From positions 1 through 64,000 of the forward strand of contig URSF01000010.1 in NCBI GenBank assembly GCA_900550445.1: DNA of 64,000 nt. The letters run 5' to 3'. Shown piece by piece: positions 35,219 to 42,755 of the stretch. Source of the DNA: an uncultured Rhodospirillaceae bacterium (GTDB taxonomy: Bacteria > Pseudomonadota > Alphaproteobacteria > CAAGCB01 > CAG-977). Numbering within the stretch: the stretch's first letter is position 1; every line of letters starts with the position of its first letter. The position numbers were made by a program, and so were the translations under genes. Below the pieces are notes generated by a model that searched no databases, was not told where the DNA came from, and saw nothing but the letters and a program-made list of their open reading frames with translations.

Positions 35219-35410
35219 ATGAAACAAAAGAAAAAGCGTAATCCGGTCGCTTATGAACTACTTTGTTCCGGAAAATACAGGAAAAGAGTTCTGAAGAACA
35301 AAAAAATTTATTCCCGCCGGGAAAAACACCCTAAAAGCTTCGGTAAACAATATCCGGAGCTTTTATTTTGTTCCATATTTATAAATCTTCATATAAAGCC
35401 GTTTCATTAA
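35219..35410 (+). CDS. arfA: ArfA-like alternative ribosome-rescue factor with terminator inside the reading frame
   Basis: The 63-codon frame starts at the ATG at 35219 (AAAGG nine bases upstream); a TTG one codon earlier is also open. KKKRNPVAYELLCSGKYRKRVLKNKKIYSRREKHPK matches the ArfA pattern N-(A)-x-x-x-L-L-x(4)-[FY]-R-x-R-V-x-K-x-K-K-...-Y-x-R, with a basic C-terminal part, as in E. coli ArfA. ArfA recruits RF2 to ribosomes stalled on mRNA lacking a stop codon. As in E. coli, the frame runs without a stop through an intrinsic terminator (35332-35369), so most transcripts would be non-stop and the shortened product of about 48 residues would be made when trans-translation fails. The 3' end overlaps the convergent gene by 32 bases. 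Confidence 0.7.
   Translation: MKQKKKRNPVAYELLCSGKYRKRVLKNKKIYSRREKHPKSFGKQYPELLFCSIFINLHIKPFH
35332..35370 (+). terminator. Intrinsic terminator embedded in the ArfA-like reading frame
   Basis: TAAAAGCTTCGG (35332-35343) pairs with CCGGAGCTTTTA (35354-35365) through 12 pairs including one G-U, with a 10-base loop and a downstream TTTTATTTTG tract. It lies at codons 38-50 of the ArfA-like frame, before any in-frame stop. In E. coli arfA a hairpin at the equivalent place causes termination and RNase III cleavage that truncate the message. Confidence 0.8.
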
Positions 35411-36938
35411 TAAAATAAACAGGGCGTTTTTTTCCTTTTAACGGATTACAATGTTGTGTCAGATCATATTTTTTATCTGCTGCAGGATAGGTAATACCCG
35501 CTAACGTTGCGATCGTTTCAAAATCGTATTCTTCTGTCAGAGGCTTATCCGTATTGCACGCCAGATTATCTTTTGCGGTTTGTTTTGTTATCTTATTTAA
35601 AGCCGGATTCAGAAGAATCATTGCTGGAATATGAAAAGCATTTTGGCAATTCGGCGGCAGATGAAAAGAACCTTTATCAAAAATACAAATACCATGGTCA
35701 GATGAAAAAAATAATAAAGAGGGTTCTTTTCTGTTGTTTATTTTAGTCATAATATCTGCAATTATTTCTGCTGAATATGAAATGGCATTGTTGTAATGAT
35801 AAAGCTCTTTTTCTTTTGTTGGTTTTTTGAATGCGGCAATAACGTTTTTAAAAAAAGCATTAGAACGAGGATAACGGTTGGCAAATGAAACGTGAGCGCC
35901 GATCATTTTAATGACAATCAGTTTCTTTGCTGCGGGTTTAGACAGGATTTCATCAAGAACGGGCAGTATTTTTTTATCGGTTTCGGCAGTAATATTTTTT
36001 TCATATTGGATAAAATTGTCAGCCTCTCGGTAAATCAGGCTTAACTCGTTCTTTTCGGAAGAAGTATTAACGTAGTGTACGAAATATGTTTCATAGCCGG
36101 CTTCTTTAAAAAGTGAGAAAATGGATTTTTCATGAAAAAACGGCATGTGATCCGTTGCTTTTTTTCGTGATAAAATCATTGGTATTGAATCAATAGTACC
36201 TGGATATTGCGATATCATATCAGAAAATCTGTATAGAAAAGGAAAACGACTGGCGTATTTGTCAAAGGCGGGTGAAAATTCAGCTTGACGATGACTTTCT
36301 CCTATTAGCAGGACGACAGTGTCAGCTTTTGTTTTCTGCTTGTATGGAAAAAAGTGAAATGCATTGACTTTTGCCAATATGTCGGCTCGTTCGGAAGAAA
36401 AAATCGATAAAAACATTAATCGGGTACGAGAAACGCAACCGAATGCGCAACTGAGAAAAACTGTTATGAAAATTGCTGATTTCCATAGTTTGGAAATACC
36501 TGTCATCTTCGGTTTGTAAAAAAACAAACCGGGCAGGCATAAAACAAACAAAGCCAGCATCGTTACTTCAGGCATTCCCAGTTTAGGAATGTATTCTAAA
36601 ATTTCAGCTTTATTCGTGTCTGAAATAAGCCTGCCAAGCTGTGCGCCGAAACTGAGCAGGGAATAGCCGTATGTGAAAAATAAGTGAGTTTCAATCGCAA
36701 GGATTAAAACAAGAGGACAAAAAACAATGGAAAAAAGAACAGGACCAAAAAATAATGCCGCGGCAATCATTCCTATGATGGTAATATATGTATCATAAAT
36801 TGTTAAACCGATATCGCATCTCATAACCATTAAAATGGCGCTGTATGACAGTAACAATAAAATTCTTATTCCAAGGCTGAAACGTTCTTTACTGTTTAAA
36901 GAAAAGAAATAAGATTTAAGTGTTTTTTTGCTATTCAT
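35379..36938 (-). CDS. Phosphoethanolamine transferase-like membrane sulfatase-fold enzyme
   Basis: Start chosen at the ATG at 36938 (519 residues) because the 11-residue extension begins at a TTG. Five membrane helices cover about 20-165, then a periplasmic alkaline-phosphatase-fold domain: VVLLIGESHRQAEF for the metal site and YPGTIDSIPMIL, where the Thr aligns with the nucleophile in CptA-type enzymes (PYTIEVL). FFSSDHGICIF and SFHLPPN-like segments supply metal ligands. The family moves phosphoethanolamine from phosphatidylethanolamine to lipid A, core sugars or other surface glycans. It is AT-rich compared with core genes and converges on the ArfA-like gene. Confidence 0.85.
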   Translation of the reverse strand: MNSKKTLKSYFFSLNSKERFSLGIRILLLLSYSAILMVMRCDIGLTIYDTYITIIGMIAAALFFGPVLFSIVFCPLVLILAIETHLFFTYGYSLLSFGAQLGRLISDTNKAEILEYIPKLGMPEVTMLALFVLCLPGLFFYKPKMTGISKLWKSAIFITVFLSCAFGCVSRTRLMFLSIFSSERADILAKVNAFHFFPYKQKTKADTVVLLIGESHRQAEFSPAFDKYASRFPFLYRFSDMISQYPGTIDSIPMILSRKKATDHMPFFHEKSIFSLFKEAGYETYFVHYVNTSSEKNELSLIYREADNFIQYEKNITAETDKKILPVLDEILSKPAAKKLIVIKMIGAHVSFANRYPRSNAFFKNVIAAFKKPTKEKELYHYNNAISYSAEIIADIMTKINNRKEPSLLFFSSDHGICIFDKGSFHLPPNCQNAFHIPAMILLNPALNKITKQTAKDNLACNTDKPLTEEYDFETIATLAGITYPAADKKYDLTQHCNPLKGKKRPVYFINETALYEDL

Positions 36939-37082
36939 ATTTTTTTGTCTTTCGTCGGTAGCCGCTCTCAATATAACTTAGGGTAAAAATTTTTTAAAGA
37001 TCTTATAATATCCGACGCTTTTATTTTGTTTTTTCCTCCCGTTTTTCGTATAATAAAACCCGTTTTTGAAAAGGAGGTAAAA

Positions 37083-37472
37083 ATGCCCGAACTGCCCGTA
37101 ATTATGATTACTGATTTTTTGGATACTGACGTGCGCGGCATTTTTACAACGCAGTATGTTGAACCGCATGAAATGCTTTTGCTGCATAATTTGTCCGGAT
37201 TAAAGGTGAAAATCGTTAAAGAACCGCCGACTGTTGCGACATACTTGTTTTCTCTGACAAACGGCTGGCTGGAAATTCAGCGTGAACCGGTCAGCGGAAC
37301 CGTCACTTTCTTCCCCATGATGCTGCCCAAAGCGGACGAAGCCGTTGAAGCCGCCAAAAGAGAAGCTTCCATTGAAGAATACAGAAAATACAACGGATTG
37401 AGATATTTAAAGAATTTGGCGATTTTATTGGGAGAAGAACCGGAAAGCCTGGACAGCGTTGCGTTGGAATAA
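37083..37472 (+). CDS. Hypothetical 129-residue protein
   Basis: A near-perfect AAGGAGGT (37071-37078) fixes the start at the ATG at 37083. The protein MPELPVIMITDFLDTDVRG... has no signal peptide or membrane helix. It has a strand-rich first part (FLDTDVRGIFTTQYVEPHEMLLLHN) and a helical Glu/Lys-rich C-terminus (ADEAVEAAKREASIEEYRKYNGLRYLKNLAILLGEE). I do not recognise it. The strong ribosome-binding site suggests good expression. It converges on the YibQ-like gene with a two-base gap. Confidence 0.72.
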   Translation: MPELPVIMITDFLDTDVRGIFTTQYVEPHEMLLLHNLSGLKVKIVKEPPTVATYLFSLTNGWLEIQREPVSGTVTFFPMMLPKADEAVEAAKREASIEEYRKYNGLRYLKNLAILLGEEPESLDSVALE

Positions 37473-37474
37473 TT

Positions 37475-38491
37475 TTATTCCCATTCGTCGTGCAGGTTTA
37501 AAGCCCGGACGTTTTCAGATTGTGTTTCGTCCTGTAAATAAACGGCAATCATACTGACCGGTACAAAAACGAATCCTTTTTGCTTTGCCTGCGGAATCCA
37601 TTTTTTTAAAGCGTTTACCGTCGCTTTGTGCGGGTGGCCTATCCCGACCGCAAAACGATGCCGCAAGGCGTGTTTTTCCAGCAAAGAAAGCTGTTTCATT
37701 ATTTCCCGTTCGTTTTGCGTGTTATCTAAAAAAACATTGCGGACGGCATAGGGAATATTTTCTTCCCGGGCTATTTTTTTAGCCACGCTGCGGCTTGAAG
37801 TCAGAGAGTCTAAAAAAAGCAAACCTCTTTTTTCGACTTCTTCCATAACCGCCCGCATGGCCCGGCTGTCCGCGGTAAAACGGCTGCCCATGTGGTTATT
37901 GATGCCAACGTATCCGGGAAATGAACCCAACATTAAGTCCAGCCTGTCTTTTATTTCTTCCGCCGTCATTTCCGCGCGTAAAGCTCCCGGCCCGGGATTG
38001 AATTTGGCGTTGATCGGCTCCATCGGCGTATGCACCAACAGTTCATGTCCGGCGGCTCTGGCCTTTTGTGTCTGGTCAGGCAGATCATCGGCATAATACA
38101 AAAAAGAAGCTGTCAGCGGCGCCGGCAAAGCCAGGACTTCTTTTGTCATTTTTCGGTTGACGCCCAAATCGTCAATGACAATGGCAATCATCGGGCTGTT
38201 TTCATCAACATCTGGTATCGCAACGGCATATTCCAGCCATGGCGGCAGAGGTGTTTCATCATTTGTTTCTTCTTCGGTAAAAAACAGACCGGCAATATCA
38301 AAAGCGCCTTGTTCTTTATTTCCGGAAATTTGGCTGTCGCTGCCCCAGACGCCTTTTACCGCTGCCCGGGGCGCGGCGGAATCCGTATCACCCCATGGCG
38401 AAACGGCAAAAGCCGCCGACCCGCGGCAAATCAAAATGAAACAAACGAAAAAACGGATAAAAGACAATTTAAAAAAACTCCGGCAAGTCAA
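37475..38491 (-). CDS. Divergent polysaccharide deacetylase family protein (YibQ/DUF610-type)
   Basis: The 338-residue protein has a signal-like N-terminal helix (about 8-28) and a periplasmic NodB-like domain with MIAIVIDDLGVNRK, LLVHTPMEP, GYVGINNHMGSRFTADSRAM and GIGHPHKATV, the conserved blocks of the divergent polysaccharide deacetylase family. The Asp-Asp pair and His residues would bind a metal. The physiological substrate of this family is not settled; a role in cell-wall or surface-polysaccharide modification is likely. It is divergent from lexA. Confidence 0.88.
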   Translation of the reverse strand: MTCRSFFKLSFIRFFVCFILICRGSAAFAVSPWGDTDSAAPRAAVKGVWGSDSQISGNKEQGAFDIAGLFFTEEETNDETPLPPWLEYAVAIPDVDENSPMIAIVIDDLGVNRKMTKEVLALPAPLTASFLYYADDLPDQTQKARAAGHELLVHTPMEPINAKFNPGPGALRAEMTAEEIKDRLDLMLGSFPGYVGINNHMGSRFTADSRAMRAVMEEVEKRGLLFLDSLTSSRSVAKKIAREENIPYAVRNVFLDNTQNEREIMKQLSLLEKHALRHRFAVGIGHPHKATVNALKKWIPQAKQKGFVFVPVSMIAVYLQDETQSENVRALNLHDEWE

Positions 38492-38544
38492 TTTCTTTTA
38501 GAAATATAGGTTAAAAGGTTAAAAATTTTCTTGATAAAAATGAA

Positions 38545-38559
38545 GAACTAAAGTAGAAC
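38545..38559 (+). promoter_or_regulatory. lexA: LexA operator, alphaproteobacterial direct-repeat type
   Basis: GAAC (38545-38548), seven bases, GAAC (38556-38559) is exactly the GAAC-N7-GAAC (= GTTC-N7-GTTC) box known for alphaproteobacterial LexA. It sits 30 bases upstream of the lexA ATG and indicates autorepression. An overlapping inverted repeat, GAACAAA (38556-38562) and TTTGTTC (38572-38578), is also present. The box lies in the intergenic region shared with the yibQ-like gene, which might be co-regulated. Confidence 0.85.
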
Positions 38560-38589
38560 AAAAAGAGAAACTTTGTTCACGGAGGTTTT

Positions 38590-39279
38590 ATGCTGACGAA
38601 AAGACAATACCAACTGCTGATGTTAATTGAAAAGCGTTTGCGTGAAGACGGCGTTTCTCCGTCATTTGAAGAAATGAAAGAATCGATAGGCCTGAAATCC
38701 AAATCGGGAATTCACCGTTTAATATCCGGTTTGGAAGAACGCGGCTTTATTCGCCGTTTGCCGAATCGGGCCAGAGCTTTGGAGATTTTGCGCTTGCCGG
38801 ATAATCAGGGGGAATGTTCGGTTATATCGGCCAGAGATCTGGTCAACAGACAGACGACTCGGTCTTTTTCGCGTTTAAGCGAAAATTTGGCGGCCAATTC
38901 GGTTGAATTGCCACGTTATGGCAAGATTGCGGCTGGTACGCCGATTGAAGCTTTACGCAGCAATGAAACGGTTGCCGTTCCGGCGAACATGATTGGCAAC
39001 GGAGAACATTACGCTTTGACCGTCGCGGGGGATTCAATGATTGACGCCGGGATTTTGGACGGTGATACGGTTATTATCCGGCGGACAAATTCTGTGGAAA
39101 ACGGCGAAATTGCCGTTGCTTTGGTTGACGGGTGTGAAGTAACGCTGAAAAAGATCAGGCGGAAAGGGAATGCTGTTTTGCTGGAACCGTGCAACAAGGA
39201 TTATGAAACGCGGACATACAGCTCCGAACGCATAACGATTCAGGGAAAGCTGGTTGGTTTAATGCGGAATTACGATTAA
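38590..39279 (+). CDS. lexA: LexA repressor of the SOS response
   Basis: The 229-residue protein has the LexA winged-helix N-terminus (MLTKRQYQLLMLIEKRL...SPSFEEMKESIGLKSKSGIHRLISGLEERGFIRRLPNRARALEIL), a self-cleavage site Ala115-Gly116 (KIAAGTPIEA), and the S24 peptidase dyad Ser149 (GDSMIDAGI) and Lys187 (VTLKKI). RecA-ssDNA triggers autocleavage and derepression. ACGGAGG precedes the ATG, and a LexA box lies upstream. Confidence 0.97.
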   Translation: MLTKRQYQLLMLIEKRLREDGVSPSFEEMKESIGLKSKSGIHRLISGLEERGFIRRLPNRARALEILRLPDNQGECSVISARDLVNRQTTRSFSRLSENLAANSVELPRYGKIAAGTPIEALRSNETVAVPANMIGNGEHYALTVAGDSMIDAGILDGDTVIIRRTNSVENGEIAVALVDGCEVTLKKIRRKGNAVLLEPCNKDYETRTYSSERITIQGKLVGLMRNYD

Positions 39280-39312
39280 AGTAAAAAAAATGCATTTTAT
39301 GCGTAAAATGTG

Positions 39313-39341
39313 TTGACGGCCGGCCGGATAATCTTTATATA
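39313..39341 (+). promoter_or_regulatory. Promoter of the tRNA-Glu gene
   Basis: TTGACG (39313-39318), 17 bases, TATATA (39336-39341) makes a strong housekeeping promoter, about 20 bases before the mature tRNA 5' end, so the leader would be short. Confidence 0.65.
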
Positions 39342-39360
39342 TAGGCCGACTTGACACGAT

Positions 39361-39436
39361 GACCCCATCGTCTAGAGGCCTAGGACATCGCCCTTTCACG
39401 GCGGTAACGGGGGTTCGAATCCCCCTGGGGTCGCCA
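39361..39436 (+). tRNA. tRNA-Glu (anticodon TTC)
   Basis: A complete cloverleaf: acceptor GACCCCA with TGGGGTC, D-arm region TCGTCTAGAGGCCTAGGACA, anticodon loop CCTTTCACG with TTC, T-arm GGGGGTTCGAATCCCCC, and an encoded 3' GCCA. TTC reads GAA/GAG. It has its own promoter and a strong terminator, so it is transcribed alone. Confidence 0.97.
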
Positions 39437-39441
39437 AAATA

Positions 39442-39472
39442 AAAAAATCCACCCGACAGGGTGGTTTTTTTT
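39442..39472 (+). terminator. Intrinsic terminator after tRNA-Glu
   Basis: CCACCC (39449-39454), loop GACA, GGGTGG (39459-39464) and eight T residues form a textbook terminator six bases after the CCA-flanking A-tract. Confidence 0.93.
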
Positions 39473-39478
39473 ATTTTA

Positions 39479-39640
39479 GGTGAACCGGGATTTTGAACCC
39501 CCGTGGGGGTTCGGTCACCTTTGGTGACGACGCGCAGGACGATAGTCCGAGCGGCCCTTTTAAGGGGTGAGCGCCGGCGAACAATCTTCTTGAAACTTTC
39601 AGCTTCTGCTTAAAATTTTCGGCGGGCCGGAGAAGCTTAT
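39479..39640. other. Structured non-coding segment of unknown nature
   Basis: Between the tRNA terminator and the GNAT gene lie serial inverted repeats: GAACCCCC/GGGGGTTC (39495-39512), enclosed by GGTGA(A)CC/GGTCACC (39479-39519); GTCACC/GGTGAC (39514-39528); GGAC/GTCC around 39537-39548; and CCCTT/AAGGG around 39556-39567. No reading frame is convincing. It may be a non-coding RNA or a dispersed repeat. The T-arm-like GGGGTTCG is shared with the tRNA only over a few bases, so it is not clearly a duplicated attachment site. Confidence 0.4.
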
Positions 39641-39656
39641 GGAATTCCGGAATAAA

Positions 39657-40178
39657 TTAAGCGTTCTTTTCAAAAAATTCCGGAGGAAATTCGATTTCGG
39701 CGTTCAGGCATGTTTTTCTGCCTTTCAGATTAAAAGCCATAAAACATTCCGGGGGAACTTCAAGCGGGCATCTTAGACCGAACTCCGCCGCCGGTCTGTA
39801 GCCGAATTTCGGATAATAAGACGCATGGCCGACCAGAATGGAAAATTCATATTCCGTTTTTTGCGCGGCTGCGTGTCCCGCTGCGATCAGCGCGCTGCCG
39901 ATTCCCTGCTTTTGGTATTCCGGCAGGACGGACAGCGGCGCTAAAATCAGTTGCGTTGTATTCCCGACGCGTATTTGAGTAAACATGATATGTCCGGCAA
40001 GTTTTCCGTTTCGTTCGGCAACAAGCGAAAGTTCGGGAATATAAGCGCGACTGTTTCTTAAACGACCGACCAGATTATATTCATCGCCGTTTGTATGTTC
40101 GGCGGTTTCAAAAGATTTACGGACAAGCCGGCGAATTTCATCATAATCCGCGGGGATTTCGGGTCTGATATCAATCAT
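39657..40178 (-). CDS. GNAT family N-acetyltransferase (YhbS-like)
   Basis: The 173-residue single-domain GNAT enzyme starts MIDIRPEIPADYDEIRRLVRKSFET and contains the acetyl-CoA pyrophosphate loop in LAPLSVLPEYQKQGIGSALIAAGHAAA, with Q-x-x-G-x-G. The later VLVGHASYYPKFGYRPA is typical of YhbS-like members. Substrate unknown. The AAGGACC upstream supports the start. It lies next to, and in the same direction as, the YjhX-like gene. Confidence 0.9.
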   Translation of the reverse strand: MIDIRPEIPADYDEIRRLVRKSFETAEHTNGDEYNLVGRLRNSRAYIPELSLVAERNGKLAGHIMFTQIRVGNTTQLILAPLSVLPEYQKQGIGSALIAAGHAAAQKTEYEFSILVGHASYYPKFGYRPAAEFGLRCPLEVPPECFMAFNLKGRKTCLNAEIEFPPEFFEKNA

Positions 40179-40199
40179 TAAAAAAGGTCCTTTTGAAAG

Positions 40200-40457
40200 T
40201 CAACGGTTGTCTGCCTGGGAACGCACGGCTTTCAAGCCTTTTGAATTAATGCGGTACGGACCGCCGTTTTCAGAGCCGATTAACCGTTTTGATCTGAGCC
40301 TTTTAAAAATATCCAAAGTACAATCGGAAAGTACAAGACCGTCGCGGGTAAAGCAAATAATTTTTTCGATTTTTCCCCGTTCGCCGCGGGTATGAGCGAT
40401 CCGGCCGCCCTGGGCAAGGATGTGAAGCGTTCTTTGTTCCGGTTTGGAAATATTCAT
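40200..40457 (-). CDS. yjhX: YjhX family protein (UPF0386, reported toxin family)
   Basis: I set the start at the ATG at 40457 (85 residues), which gives the family N-terminus MNISKPEQRTLHILAQGGRIAH. Other conserved parts are IICFTRDGLVLSDCTLDIFKRLRSKRLI and GGPYRINSKGLKAVRSQADNR. The fold looks like a winged helix. In E. coli YjhX is described as a toxin with YjhQ, a GNAT acetyltransferase, as antitoxin. Here a GNAT gene lies directly downstream on the same strand (21 bases), which matches that pairing. Confidence 0.88.
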   Translation of the reverse strand: MNISKPEQRTLHILAQGGRIAHTRGERGKIEKIICFTRDGLVLSDCTLDIFKRLRSKRLIGSENGGPYRINSKGLKAVRSQADNR

Positions 40458-40493
40458 GTTGGATTCTCTGCAAGTAAAATGACATACCAAATC

Positions 40494-40513
40494 ACAGATA
40501 TTTTCATATCTGT
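40494..40513. promoter_or_regulatory. Inverted repeat upstream of the YjhX gene, possible operator
   Basis: ACAGATA (40494-40500), loop TTTTCA and TATCTGT (40507-40513) form a perfect inverted repeat about 37 bases upstream of the YjhX start. It could bind a YjhX/GNAT complex for autoregulation, as in other toxin-antitoxin operons; this is inference from position only. Confidence 0.4.
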
Positions 40514-40785
40514 CCGATATTTTTACAGGTAATGCAGCATAGAAAAGCCGATTACCCTTTTACTGCAATTTCCAACATACACCCTCTGTCAAAGTTGACT
40601 TTTAATAAAATCAGGATAATCCTGGCAGATAGAAAAATCAAACCATTTCTCCGAACGGCAAAAGCAGATTGTGACGGCCTGCATTTGAAATGAAATCCAA
40701 AAAGGGATAATTTCATATCGACTTAAAGACAAGCATAAATATGGCGATTTATTTGTTAAATTGAAAAATAAACAAGGAGAATGAC
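40514..40785. other. Intergenic stretch with one palindrome, no gene seen
   Basis: Together with the preceding inverted repeat this is a gap of about 330 bases between the YjhX and HdeD-type genes. It is AT-rich and has no supported reading frame. A 13-base palindrome CAGGATAATCCTG lies at 40612-40624, with TTGACT upstream at 40596-40601, possibly part of the promoter region of the HdeD-type gene. AAGGAGA precedes that gene's ATG. Confidence 0.45.
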
Positions 40786-41322
40786 ATGACAGCTTTGGAA
40801 AACAGCAATATCAAAGTAAGCAAGAGTGTACTGATTTTCGGTATATTAATGATTCTTGCCGGTATTTTTACATGGTTTAATCCCGATACGGCTTTGCTGG
40901 CTATGGCGTTATATCTGGGGATTGTATTTCTGCTGGGCGGAGTCGGGTATTTATCGGCGTTTTTTTCTTATCCGTCCGGTGGTTTGTTGGCCTTGGGGCT
41001 GCTGGATATAATTGTCGGGGTGATTTTAATGACCAATTTGGGCGTGACGGTTTCTTCTTTGCCGGTTTTATTGGCTATCTGGGTATTATGTGTCGGCGTT
41101 ATCCAGATCGCGTTCAGCATTGACGCCAGATCCTCCGGTCTGATTTTCTGGAAATGGACGCTGGCATCGGGAATTATCGGAGTGTTGTTCGGTTTCCTGA
41201 TTCTCAGCCACCCGATGATCGGTGTTTTTACTATTTCTTTGATGCTGGGGCTGTATCTGATTTTATACGGCTGCCTGGGAGTCGGAGAATATATGGCCTG
41301 GAAAAAGCTGGTTGAAAATTAA
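40786..41322 (+). CDS. HdeD family (DUF308) membrane protein
   Basis: The 178-residue integral membrane protein has six evenly spaced hydrophobic helices arranged as three pairs, as in HdeD. Typical parts are LIFGILMILAGIFTWFNPDTALLAMALYLGIVFLLGGV and LDIIVGVILMTN, with the pseudo-repeated W-x-x-x-L-A-x-G-I-I-G-V. In E. coli HdeD helps acid resistance at high cell density; the molecular role is unclear. It is a single gene with its own terminator. Confidence 0.9.
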   Translation: MTALENSNIKVSKSVLIFGILMILAGIFTWFNPDTALLAMALYLGIVFLLGGVGYLSAFFSYPSGGLLALGLLDIIVGVILMTNLGVTVSSLPVLLAIWVLCVGVIQIAFSIDARSSGLIFWKWTLASGIIGVLFGFLILSHPMIGVFTISLMLGLYLILYGCLGVGEYMAWKKLVEN

Positions 41323-41324
41323 AA

Positions 41325-41356
41325 AAAACAGACCGGCTCTTGTCCGGTCTGTTTTT
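41325..41356 (+). terminator. Intrinsic terminator after the HdeD-type gene
   Basis: CAGACCGG (41329-41336) and CCGGTCTG (41344-41351) with a seven-base loop, an A-tract before and TTTTT after. It may also serve the convergent gpt gene. Confidence 0.9.
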
Positions 41357-41378
41357 ATCCAAAGTTTTAATTTAAACT

Positions 41379-41855
41379 TTAATCTTCTTGACGCCGCACC
41401 AGCGGAGAAGCGGGAGATAACTCTGCTTCCCACGGGAACAATATCCATGTGTCCTGATCAACGGAAATAACAAAATCGTCGACGACTTCCTGTCCTTTGG
41501 GTTTGGCATACATGGTAACGAAATAGGCTTTGGGCATTAATTCGCGGATAATCCGGCCGGTTCTGCCGGAATCAACCAGATCATCAACGACCAGAACGCC
41601 TTCGCCGTCCGTTTCGGGGACTTTTAACAAAGAAGCATGGCTGCCGCGGGATTCTTCATCATAACCGACCACGCAAATGGTGTCGATCCAGCGGATTTCC
41701 AGTTCTCTTGCCAAAACGGCCGCGGGAAACAGACCGCCGCGGGTAACGCAGATGATTTTTTTCAGATCTTTGCGATTAATTAACTTTGACGCCAATGCCC
41801 GGGCGTCGCTGTGGAACTGTTCCCAGGAAATTGTTAAATAGCGCGGTTTGGTCAT
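41379..41855 (-). CDS. gpt: Xanthine(-guanine) phosphoribosyltransferase
   Basis: The 158-residue type I phosphoribosyltransferase has the PRPP-binding loop GVLVVDDLVDSGRTGR and the N-terminal YLTISWEQFHSDARALASKLI typical of Gpt. ICVTRGGLFPAAVLARELEI is the second conserved block. It salvages xanthine, guanine and probably hypoxanthine to nucleotides at the inner face of the membrane. Confidence 0.95.
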   Translation of the reverse strand: MTKPRYLTISWEQFHSDARALASKLINRKDLKKIICVTRGGLFPAAVLARELEIRWIDTICVVGYDEESRGSHASLLKVPETDGEGVLVVDDLVDSGRTGRIIRELMPKAYFVTMYAKPKGQEVVDDFVISVDQDTWILFPWEAELSPASPLVRRQED

Positions 41856-41953
41856 AGGGGGCCTCCATGTCTGAGCGCTGTATCAGAAAGAGCTCTTTTT
41901 AGCTCTTTTTACAGTAGAATCAAGCTTTTTTTAAAAAGATGAGGTTTCGCCTG

Positions 41954-42658
41954 TTATTTAAACCAGCTTTGAATTTCTTCCGCCGGGCGGACGGGCGGCG
42001 GCGGGACAGACTCCGCGGATTTCGGTTGTTTCGCGACGAGAGGCTGTTTCGGAACAGACGCTTTTTCTTTTTTTGTTTCAGCCTTTCGGGCGGCTTTTTC
42101 TTTGGCCGCGCGGATCAAATCGCGGATCTGCGCTTTGATTTTCGGCCCGTCCCATTCGACAATGCCGCGGATTCGGCCGACTTCGCGTCCTTCTTCGTCA
42201 ATCAGAAAAGTTGTCGGCAAGCCTTTAACGTCGGCGGCCTGAGAAAAACGAGCCTGCGGATCCGAATAGATTTTTAAATGCTTAATCCCCCGATTGACCC
42301 AAAAACGGCGTAAAACGGGCAGAGGTTCCAGATCCGACGACAACGCGATAACATGAAATTTCATGCCGCCCATATCTTTTTGCAGCCGGTCCAGCATCGG
42401 CAGTTCGATCACGCACTGAGTGCATGACGTTGACCAGATATTCAATAAAACGATTTTTCCCCGGAAATCACGCAAAGACGTTTTTTGCCCGTTTTCGTCC
42501 TGAAAAGCGGCCGTCGGCGCTAAGATCGGTCGGGGATACAGCTTGAAAGTCTGCGGCGCCAGAACATTTTTAATCGACACGTTTCCCGTCGTTTGCGCGT
42601 TTACGGCAAACGGCGTCAGCGCCAACCCGAAAAGCAGATAAAAAACAAATCCGTTCAT
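41954..42658 (-). CDS. TlpA/ResA-type thioredoxin-fold protein
   Basis: The 234-residue protein has a cleavable or anchoring signal (about 1-21), then a thioredoxin domain with the redox motif CTQC in LNIWSTSCTQCVIELPMLDRL and the cis-Pro in KGLPTTFLID. The C-terminal 50 residues are Lys/Ala/Pro-rich and end PAEEIQSWFK, which is unusual. TlpA-like proteins reduce or oxidise specific periplasmic disulfides, often in cytochrome c or copper-site assembly. The partner is not evident. Confidence 0.88.
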   Translation of the reverse strand: MNGFVFYLLFGLALTPFAVNAQTTGNVSIKNVLAPQTFKLYPRPILAPTAAFQDENGQKTSLRDFRGKIVLLNIWSTSCTQCVIELPMLDRLQKDMGGMKFHVIALSSDLEPLPVLRRFWVNRGIKHLKIYSDPQARFSQAADVKGLPTTFLIDEEGREVGRIRGIVEWDGPKIKAQIRDLIRAAKEKAARKAETKKEKASVPKQPLVAKQPKSAESVPPPPVRPAEEIQSWFK

Positions 42659-42755
42659 TTTTTCAGTTCCCTTTTTTTAAAATAAAAAAAAAGAGTGAAT
42701 AAGTTTTTAACAGTTGCTATTCTGAGCGCGGAGCTAAAAAGAAAAGAGTTTTTGC

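Noticed and set aside
39490..39515. Possible tRNA-derived attachment site (GGGGGTTCG) beside tRNA-Glu
   Set aside because: Shared bases are only about nine and belong to a hairpin; no integrase or second flank is seen.
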